Shown here: one piece after another, positions 26,344 to 32,962 of the stretch
Layout of the letters: every line of letters starts with the position of its first letter
Position numbering within the stretch: the stretch's first letter is position 1
DNA from: Planctomycetia bacterium
GTDB taxonomy: Bacteria; Planctomycetota; Phycisphaerae; UBA1845; UTPLA1
Direction: 5' to 3'
Assembly: GCA_015200345.1 (NCBI GenBank)
Contig: CP054187.1
Coordinates: 2,030,470 to 2,094,469 of the forward strand
DNA length: 64,000 nucleotides
Made by a program: the position numbers and the translations under genes
Notes under the pieces: model-generated
What the model saw: the letters and a program-made list of their open reading frames with translations, nothing else
What the model was told of the DNA's origin: nothing
Database searches by the model: none

Positions 26344-26889
26344 ATGGCTATTAGCCCTTCTTCCGCCAATGAGCCCCAGCCGCTACGGGTCGTTTTTCAG
26401 GATGAGGGGTTGCTGGTTCGTGGGACCGCTCGCCTGATCGACGGGGTTGCGGCGAGGCGGGCCAAGGTCATCCCGGATGAGCGCGGTCGACTCGGGGAAA
26501 TCCTCCGGGCAGACGACCCGTGGTTCACCAAGTTCGGCCAGGTTTACTTCACCACCACCTACCCCGGCGTCGTGAAGGCATGGCACTTCCACAAGCTTCA
26601 GACCGACCATTTTTACTGCCTGCGCGGGACGATCAAGCTGGCGTTGTACGACGCGCGCGAAGGGTCCAAAACGCGCGGCGAAGTGAATGAACTCTACTTG
26701 AGCGAACATCTTCCGGCCTTGGTTCGCGTGCCGCCGGGGGTCTACCACGGCTGGATGTGCGCGTCGGACACCGAGGCGATGGTGATCAACGTGACGACGG
26801 AGTGCTACAACTACGCGCAGCCGGACGAATACCGCGCGGCCCCGCACGGCGGGGAGATTCCCTACGTCTGGGCGCGCCGCGACGGGTGA
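26344..26889 (+). CDS. dTDP-4-dehydrorhamnose 3,5-epimerase-like cupin
   Basis: A 181-residue cupin of the RmlC superfamily. PGVVKAWHFHKLQTDHFYCL holds the strand with the likely active-site histidine, and VRVPPGVYHGWMC the second conserved block. It differs from standard RmlC (RGLHxQ, then GFA), so the product may be a sugar other than rhamnose. AAGGA precedes the ATG. It is followed by rmlA-like and rmlB genes; no rmlD is in the window. Confidence 0.8.
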   Translation: MAISPSSANEPQPLRVVFQDEGLLVRGTARLIDGVAARRAKVIPDERGRLGEILRADDPWFTKFGQVYFTTTYPGVVKAWHFHKLQTDHFYCLRGTIKLALYDAREGSKTRGEVNELYLSEHLPALVRVPPGVYHGWMCASDTEAMVINVTTECYNYAQPDEYRAAPHGGEIPYVWARRDG

Positions 26890-26941
26890 GGCAGACGCAG
26901 ATTCCGAGGAGACGATTGCGCCGGCAATCGAACGAACCAGA

Positions 26942-27673
26942 ATGGAAGCCTACATGCTGCGCGGCGTTGTACTCGCGGGGGGAACCGGCAGTCGGCTCTT
27001 GCCGCTGACCAAGGTGACGAACAAGCACCTGCTGCCGGTCGGCCGCAAGCCGATGATCTATCACCCGATCGAGAAGCTGCGCGGCGCGGGGATCGAAGAG
27101 ATCCTCATCGTCACAGGCGTCGAGCACATGGGCGACATGGTGGAGCTGCTCGGTTCGGGGCGCGAGTTCGGCGTGCGGTTCACCTACAAGATTCAGGATG
27201 AGGCCGGCGGCATCGCGCAGGCGTTGGGCCTGGCGGAGCATTTCTGTGCCGGCGGGCGGCTGGCGGTGATCCTCGGCGACAACATCTTTGAGGACGAGCT
27301 GGCGAGCGAAGCGGCGAAGTATCGCGCGCAACAGCGGGGAGCGCGCTTGTTGCTGAAGGAAGTTCCGGACCCGCAGCGGTTCGGCGTGGCGGACGTGATG
27401 GGTGACAAGATCGTGTCCATCGAGGAGAAGCCCAAGTCGCCCAGGTCTCGCCTCGCGGTGACGGGGATTTACTTTTTCGACGCCGCGGTGTTTGACATCA
27501 TCCGCACACTGAAGCCGTCGGGTCGCGGCGAACTGGAAATCACCGACGTAAACAACGCCTATCTGAAGCGCGGGGAACTGACGTTCGGAATGCTCAAGGG
27601 GTGGTGGAGCGACGCGGGGACGTTTGAATCGTTCGCCCGCGTGCAGCAACTGGTGATGGGGGGCGGCGCGTGA
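26942..27673 (+). CDS. rmlA: Glucose-1-phosphate thymidylyltransferase-like, short form
   Basis: A 243-residue sugar-phosphate nucleotidyltransferase making dTDP-glucose. It contains VVLAGGTGSRLLPLTKVTNK, HLLPVGRKPMIYHPIEKL, VILGDNIFED and WWSDAGTFES. It lacks the C-terminal ~45 residues of the 290-residue enterobacterial enzymes. ATG 26942 or the ATG 12 bp later can start it. Its stop overlaps rmlB (GTGA). Confidence 0.88.
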   Translation: MEAYMLRGVVLAGGTGSRLLPLTKVTNKHLLPVGRKPMIYHPIEKLRGAGIEEILIVTGVEHMGDMVELLGSGREFGVRFTYKIQDEAGGIAQALGLAEHFCAGGRLAVILGDNIFEDELASEAAKYRAQQRGARLLLKEVPDPQRFGVADVMGDKIVSIEEKPKSPRSRLAVTGIYFFDAAVFDIIRTLKPSGRGELEITDVNNAYLKRGELTFGMLKGWWSDAGTFESFARVQQLVMGGGA

Positions 27674-28788
27674 GCGATGCCGGAGAGTCGAATTCATCGC
27701 GCCATCCCGCGAGCGGCGGTGAGGCGTTTGTTCCGCGCGTCGTGATGGTCACCGGCGGGGCGGGGTTCATCGGCTCGAACTTTGTGCGGATGATGCTGAA
27801 AGGGGAATTGGGCGACGGGCCGGTCGCGCGCGTCGTGAACGTCGACGCGCTGACTTACGCCGGCAACCTGGAGAATCTCGCCGACGTGGCCCGCGACGCG
27901 CGGCATACCTTTATCCGCGCCGACATCTGCGACACCGAGGCGATGACGGCCGCCTGCCGCGCGCAAGATGTGGAGGCGATCATCAACTTCGCCGCCGAGA
28001 GCCACGTTGATCGGTCGATCACCGGGCCCCGTGCCTTTGTCAAGACAAACGTAGAAGGAACATTGTCGCTTCTGCTGGCGGCGCGCGACGCGGGTGTGAA
28101 GCGCTTCGTGCAGATCAGCACCGACGAGGTCTATGGCTCGCTCGGCGAGACGGGCACATTCACCGAGGAGACGCCGCTGGATCCGCACTCGCCCTACAGC
28201 GCGTCGAAGGCCGGGGCCGATCATCTCGTGCTGGCCTTCGGCACGACCTACGGCCTGCCCGTGCAGATCACGCGCTGCTCGAACAACTACGGCCCGTATC
28301 AGTTTCCCGAGAAGATGATCCCGCTGATGATCCACAACGCGCGGCAGAACAAACCGCTGCCGGTTTATGGCGACGGGAGAAACGTGCGCGACTGGATTCA
28401 CGTGGAGGACCATTGCCGGGCAATCTGGGCGGTGCTGACGCGGGGCCGGGCGCAGCGGGTGTACAACATCGGCGGCAGCGGCGAACGCGGGCGCAATGAG
28501 CGCGGAAGCAGCGAACGGTCGAATCTGGAGGTCGTGCGGGCGATCCTGTCGGCGATGGGCAAGCCGGAGAGCTTGTTGACGTTTGTCAAAGATCGACCGG
28601 GGCACGATTTTCGCTACGCGATTGATTCCTCACGCGTGCGCAGCGAAACGGGCTGGTCGCCGATGGTGGATTTTGAAACGGGCCTGGCGCGGACGATCGA
28701 GTGGTACTTGAGCAACACGCCGTGGCTGGACCATGTCACCAGCGGGGCATATCAGCGGTACTACGAGCAGATGTACGCGGGGCGGTAG
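27670..28788 (+). CDS. rmlB: dTDP-glucose 4,6-dehydratase
   Basis: A 372-residue extended SDR converting dTDP-glucose to dTDP-4-keto-6-deoxyglucose. A 23-residue extension precedes MVTGGAGFIGSNFVRMML. It has STDEVYGSLGE, the YSASK catalytic pair, RCSNNYGPYQFPEKMIP and GDGRNVRDWIHVEDH. A Gly/Arg/Glu/Ser-rich insert of ~11 residues (SGERGRNERGSSER) follows VYNIGG. GTG start overlaps the rmlA stop. Confidence 0.95.
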   Translation: MSDAGESNSSRHPASGGEAFVPRVVMVTGGAGFIGSNFVRMMLKGELGDGPVARVVNVDALTYAGNLENLADVARDARHTFIRADICDTEAMTAACRAQDVEAIINFAAESHVDRSITGPRAFVKTNVEGTLSLLLAARDAGVKRFVQISTDEVYGSLGETGTFTEETPLDPHSPYSASKAGADHLVLAFGTTYGLPVQITRCSNNYGPYQFPEKMIPLMIHNARQNKPLPVYGDGRNVRDWIHVEDHCRAIWAVLTRGRAQRVYNIGGSGERGRNERGSSERSNLEVVRAILSAMGKPESLLTFVKDRPGHDFRYAIDSSRVRSETGWSPMVDFETGLARTIEWYLSNTPWLDHVTSGAYQRYYEQMYAGR

Positions 28789-28805
28789 GGCGGGCAACAC
28801 CCAGC

Positions 28806-29891
28806 CTACGGTTGGCCCGGCGATTGAATCGCGTCAAGCAGCCGGCGAGCCACGGACTCCTCCGATTCGTCGGCGGTCACATCCACCCAGCGGGTCATCG
28901 GAAACTTGCGGAACCACGTGCGCTGGTGCTTGGCGAGCCGCCGCGTGTTGATCTTGATCTGTTCGATGGCGTCGTCCAGCGAGCATTCGCCACGAAGGTG
29001 CGCGAGGATCTCCGCGTAGCCGACGGCCTGGCGGGCCTGGTCGCTTAGCGCTGCCATCGGTCCTCTCCCCCCTTGGGAGAGAGGGTTGGGTGAGGAGGAA
29101 GCGATGCCGGTTGTGTCGTGAGCTTGACCCTCACCCCGGCCCTCTCCCTTGAAGGGAGAGGGTGTTGTTGCAAGGCTCACTTCCTGGGAGGGAGAGGGTG
29201 TTGCATCATCGCGCTGCTCACCCAGCAGCGCGCGCACCTCGTCAACAAGACCCGCGTCGAACATCTGCCGCACGCGCTGATTGATTCGACGCGACGTATC
29301 CTCTTTCTCGCGCCGGATGCCGACCACCACGGCCGGGTAGCGCAGATGGGCCGCGTCCCACTGGGTCTGCATGGCGCTAAGCGGCCGGCCGGTGAGGCGA
29401 TGGACTTCCAGCGCTCGTTCGATGCGTTTGAGATCGTTGGGGTGAATCCGGGCCGCGGCGGCCGAGTCGATGGCCGCCAATTCCGCGTGCAGGGCCGGCG
29501 TGCCTTCGCGCGCGGCTCGCTCGCGCAGCGCCACGCGAAACGCCTCATCGGCCGACGGCCCCTCGAACATCCCATACATGAGTCCCATCAGGTAGAGCGG
29601 CGTGCCGGCGACGGCCAGCACGGTCTTGCCCCGCGCCGTGATGTCTGCAATGGCCGCGTCGGCCAGTTCCACGAATCGCGCGACGCTGAACGATTCGCTC
29701 GGCTCGACCACGTCGATCAGGTGATGCCGCACAGCGGCGCGTTCGGCAGGCGTCGGCTTGGCCGTGCCGATGTCCATGCGGCGATAGACCTGCATGGAGT
29801 CGATGCTGACGATTTCGGCGTTCAGAAGCGGTGCAAGGGTGAGGGCGGCGGCGGTCTTGCCGCTGGCGGTGGTTCCCAGCAGTAGGACCAT
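28806..29891 (-). CDS. miaA: tRNA dimethylallyltransferase with an in-frame repeat insertion
   Basis: MiaA transfers dimethylallyl to A37 of tRNAs reading UNN codons. From the ATG at 29891 it has 361 residues: P-loop GTTASGKT, IVSIDSMQVYRRMDIGTAKP, GTPLYLMGLMYG, and the C-terminal QAVGYAEILAHL and TRRLAKHQRTWFRKF. About 52 residues (226-277) between VDEVRALLGEQ and SDQARQAVGY are translated dispersed-repeat DNA (TPSPFKGEGRGEG, SSPNPLSQGGRG) absent from the family. The frame stays open through it. A GTG at 29933, only 8 bp beyond a TATAGT -10-like box, could be an alternative start. Confidence 0.92.
   Translation of the reverse strand: MVLLLGTTASGKTAAALTLAPLLNAEIVSIDSMQVYRRMDIGTAKPTPAERAAVRHHLIDVVEPSESFSVARFVELADAAIADITARGKTVLAVAGTPLYLMGLMYGMFEGPSADEAFRVALRERAAREGTPALHAELAAIDSAAAARIHPNDLKRIERALEVHRLTGRPLSAMQTQWDAAHLRYPAVVVGIRREKEDTSRRINQRVRQMFDAGLVDEVRALLGEQRDDATPSPSQEVSLATTPSPFKGEGRGEGQAHDTTGIASSSPNPLSQGGRGPMAALSDQARQAVGYAEILAHLRGECSLDDAIEQIKINTRRLAKHQRTWFRKFPMTRWVDVTADESEESVARRLLDAIQSPGQP
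29060..29213. repeat. Dispersed CTCTCCC/GGGAGAG repeat inside miaA
   Basis: About 154 bp with two hairpins: CCTCTCCCCCCTTGGGAGAGAGG region (29062-29084) and CCCTCTCCCTTGAAGGGAGAGGG region (29140-29162), plus a third partial copy GGGAGGGAGAGGGTG (29186-29200). Both families of translated product are known from many bacterial genomes as REP-like dispersed elements. It interrupts miaA without breaking its frame. Confidence 0.75.
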
Positions 29892-29933
29892 GCGAAGTCG
29901 GGACACGTCGGAGTTGGGGAACTGGGCGGTCAC

Positions 29934-30303
29934 AAGCGTGAACTATAAAGTCCGCTGATCTCATGAGATAGTGACGCTCGACCGGGGCGGGAGGAATCTG
30001 GTGGCGAAAGCAAATGCTAAGGCTGAAATGAGGAATAAGCCGGGCGAAGGGGTGGTTTTATTAGTCGGGTGGTCGAATCCCGCAGGGCGGGCACGAACTT
30101 GTTGCAGGATTGTTTCACAGGGTGTTGGCGAAACCGGGGGCAGGATCGTAACGTATGAGTCTCCAGGAGTGTCGCGGGGCTGCGGGCCGGCTGACGGGGC
30201 GCTCGGGTACGAAATGGAAATCAGGCGAGGGATGACAAGCGGCTGCGTGGCCGCGGGGAAGCCCCTGCCGTCGGGAATGCGAGTCGAAAACGGGAGTTCA
30301 ACG
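29934..30303. other. Leader region of the cysteine-rich gene
   Basis: About 370 bp between divergent miaA and the cysteine-rich gene. It contains a perfect 12-bp palindrome ATCTCATGAGAT (29958-29969) and a CCCGC-AGG-GCGGG hairpin (30078-30090). The frame of the downstream gene stays open through it, but the translation has no family features and precedes a clear signal peptide. A long untranslated leader is possible; I recognise no known riboswitch. Confidence 0.4.
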
Positions 30304-31239
30304 ATGATGAAGCGAATGGTCTGTGGGATGCTGGCTGTGGCGATCGTGTGTTGTCTGAGCACGATGACGATGGCCGGGCCGGGTTGCTGCAAGGACAAAG
30401 AGGGCGCCAAAGGGACAACGGCCGCGGCCAAACAGGGCTGCTGCAAGGACGCGGTGAAGGTGACGATGGCGTCGATGAAGGAAGGCTGCTGCTCGAAGAC
30501 GGGCATGCCGACGATGGTGATGAAGGTCGGCGACAAGACGTACAACTGCCCGATGGAGGCCGGCAAGGCGGCCGAGGCGGCCAAGAGCAAGATCGTGTAC
30601 GTCGTGGCCGGTGAAACGTACGACAGCAAGGACAAGGCCGAAGCGGCGCTGGTTGCGGCGTCGGAGGAGTTCATCAGCAAGTTCACGACGATCGCCTGCG
30701 TGAAGGATGGCGAGATCCGCTACTGCAACGACAAGCAAATGGCGTCGTGCAGCAAGACGAAGGCCGCATCCGCCTCCTGCTCGAAGTCGGGCGAGAGCGA
30801 GCCGGCTGTCCAGACGACGAAGGTGAACATGGCGGCGGTGACGGGCAACACCGAGCCGGGCACGTGCAACAAGAACAAGAGTTCGGCGGACGTGAAGAAC
30901 CGCCCGGGCACATTCGTGGCAACCGGCGAGTCGAGCTGCTCGAAGGACAAGGGCATGAAGTTCATGGTGGCGGGCCGGATGTTCGACACGATGGAAGAGG
31001 CGCAGAAGGCGCGTGAGATGGTGCTGGCGGCGATCAAGCCGGTGTCGATGAAGTACATCGTGGACGGCAAGGAAGTGGATTGCGCGTCGAAGGTCTGCCC
31101 GAAGGCGAAGGCCGAGGGGAAGGTGACCTTTGTCGTGAAGAACGAGAAGCTGACCTGCGAGACGTCGGCCCGAATGGCGCTGGTGAAGGCGCAGTACGAG
31201 GCGGCGATGGCGGCGGCGGAGAAGGTGACGAAGAGCTAA
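30304..31239 (+). CDS. Secreted cysteine-rich protein with internal repeats, unknown function
   Basis: A 311-residue exported protein. The signal peptide is MMKRMVCGMLAVAIVCCLST to about Ala24. The mature part has 16 Cys, with three CC pairs in 35 residues (28-29, 46-47, 62-63; the first two followed by KD). Two related blocks recur: VVAGETYDSKDKAEAA (100-115) against MVAGRMFDTMEEAQKA (221-236), and MKVGDKTYNCPMEAGKA (73-89) against VVKNEKLTCETSARMA (277-292). Lys is abundant. Secreted metal binding or redox buffering is a guess. GGGAG precedes the ATG. Confidence 0.8.
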   Translation: MMKRMVCGMLAVAIVCCLSTMTMAGPGCCKDKEGAKGTTAAAKQGCCKDAVKVTMASMKEGCCSKTGMPTMVMKVGDKTYNCPMEAGKAAEAAKSKIVYVVAGETYDSKDKAEAALVAASEEFISKFTTIACVKDGEIRYCNDKQMASCSKTKAASASCSKSGESEPAVQTTKVNMAAVTGNTEPGTCNKNKSSADVKNRPGTFVATGESSCSKDKGMKFMVAGRMFDTMEEAQKAREMVLAAIKPVSMKYIVDGKEVDCASKVCPKAKAEGKVTFVVKNEKLTCETSARMALVKAQYEAAMAAAEKVTKS

Positions 31240-31300
31240 GTCCGTCGTCGCAGTGAGCGCCGGATGAAGCATTCGGCGCAGTCGAGACGATTGAACCCAG

Positions 31301-31341
31301 CGCCCGCGGCGTCGTATGCACGTCGCGGGCGTTTTCTTTTT
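31301..31341 (+). terminator. Intrinsic terminator after the cysteine-rich gene
   Basis: CGCCCGCGGCG (31301-31311) pairs with CGTCGCGGGCG (31321-31331), one mismatch, followed by TTTTCTTTTT. Confidence 0.8.
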
Positions 31342-31457
31342 CTCGAATCCCGCCGTGGGCGCGGGCGACCCGCGCGGCAGGGTTGAAGGCTATCTGTCCT
31401 GCGAATAGCATTCGGCCCGGCGCGGCAACCCGGAACCGTCATCGTCCTTATTCGTCC

Positions 31458-32960
31458 ATGAGCGATCAATACTACGAAGACCGTCTGAAGAAACTGCATC
31501 AGCACATCGAGCGCGGCGTGGACCCCTATGGCGCGCGCTTTGAGGGCGTGATCAGCGCGGCCGATGTCCGGTCGCGCGTCGAGGCGGCGAAGCTGGAGGC
31601 TGGTCAAACCGATCCGGGGAGCAAGCTGCGCACGGCGGGCCGCATCGCGCTGCGGCGCGTGATGGGCAAGCTGGCGTTCCTGACGTTGCGAGACTCGACG
31701 GGCGACGTGCAGATCGGAATTTCGAAGGCGACCGTGGGCGACGCCGCATGGGAGGGCGTCGCGCTGCTGGACCTGGGCGATATCCTCGGCGTGGACGGCT
31801 CGCCCGGCCGAACGAAGACGGGCGAGGTGACCGTGTGGGCCGATTCGTTGACGCTGCTGTGCAAGGCGCTGCGACCGCCGCCGGAAAAATGGCACGGCCT
31901 GACCGACACCGATCAGCGCTATCGTCAGCGCTACGTAGATTTGTTCTCCAACCCCGAGGTGATGGCGACGTTCAAGGCGCGGTGCCGGATCATCGACGCC
32001 GTGCGCGATTTTCTGCGCGGCCGCGGCTTTCTGGAAGTGGAGACGCCGATGTTGCAGCCGATCTACGGCGGGGCGGCGGCGCGGCCGTTCACGACGCATC
32101 ACAACACGCTGGACATGGACCTGTACCTGCGGATCAGTCCGGAGCTGTACTTGAAGCGGCTTCTCGTCGGCGGCATGGAGCGGGTGTTTGAGATCAACCG
32201 CAACTTCCGCAACGAGGGGATCAGCACGCAGCACAACCCCGAGTTCACGATGATGGAGTGTTACCAGGCCTACGGCGACTTGTCCGATATGATGGAGATC
32301 GTCGAGGGGTTGTGCGCGGCGTCGATCGTGGCAACGGGAGGAAACTACAAGCGTCAATTTCGCGGGCACGAGGTGGATTTCACGCCGCCCTGGCCGCGGC
32401 GGAGGTATTACGATCTGCTGGCCGAGCACGCCGGCGTCGATGGTCGTGACGCGGCGGCGGTTCGGAAGCGCGCGGCGCAGATCGGCATCGAAGCGCCGGG
32501 AATGGACGACGCGATCCTCGCCAACAAGCTGTTCGAGGCAACGGTCGAGGAAAAGCTGATCGGCCCGCTGTTCGTCACCGAGTACCCGGCGGCCCTGTGC
32601 CCGCTGACGCGCCGAAAGAAGGACGACCCCGGCCTCGCGCTGCGCTTCGAGGCCTACGTCGCCGGCATGGAACTGGCCAACGCCTACACCGAGTTAAACG
32701 ATCCGGCCGTGCAGCGCGAGACGCTCTCGGCGCAGGTCAAGGGCGAGGGCGACGAGACCATGCGCGTGATGGATGATGATTTTATCACGGCGCTAGAGTA
32801 CGGCATGCCACCGGCCGGCGGGCTGGGCGTCGGCATTGACCGGCTGGTGATGGTGATGACCGGCGCGGCGAGCATCCGGGATGTGATCCTGTTTCCGCTT
32901 CAACGGCCCGCGGGCGGCGCGTCGGCATCGGCTGACATGCGAATCTCGGGCAAGGAATAG
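31458..32960 (+). CDS. lysS: Lysyl-tRNA synthetase, class II
   Basis: A 500-residue enzyme charging tRNA-Lys. It has the OB-fold anticodon domain (RVMGKLAFLTLRDSTGDVQI), class II motif 1 near FLEVETPMLQPIYGGAAARP, motif 2 in FEINRNFRNEGISTQHNPEF and motif 3 in PAGGLGVGIDRLVM. ATG 31458 follows a short spacer after the upstream terminator. Two bases separate its stop from the permease GTG. Confidence 0.97.
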   Translation: MSDQYYEDRLKKLHQHIERGVDPYGARFEGVISAADVRSRVEAAKLEAGQTDPGSKLRTAGRIALRRVMGKLAFLTLRDSTGDVQIGISKATVGDAAWEGVALLDLGDILGVDGSPGRTKTGEVTVWADSLTLLCKALRPPPEKWHGLTDTDQRYRQRYVDLFSNPEVMATFKARCRIIDAVRDFLRGRGFLEVETPMLQPIYGGAAARPFTTHHNTLDMDLYLRISPELYLKRLLVGGMERVFEINRNFRNEGISTQHNPEFTMMECYQAYGDLSDMMEIVEGLCAASIVATGGNYKRQFRGHEVDFTPPWPRRRYYDLLAEHAGVDGRDAAAVRKRAAQIGIEAPGMDDAILANKLFEATVEEKLIGPLFVTEYPAALCPLTRRKKDDPGLALRFEAYVAGMELANAYTELNDPAVQRETLSAQVKGEGDETMRVMDDDFITALEYGMPPAGGLGVGIDRLVMVMTGAASIRDVILFPLQRPAGGASASADMRISGKE

Positions 32961-32962
32961 CC

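Noticed and set aside
29971-30303. In-frame N-terminal extension of the cysteine-rich protein
   Set aside because: It precedes a clear signal peptide and Shine-Dalgarno, and its composition is not protein-like.
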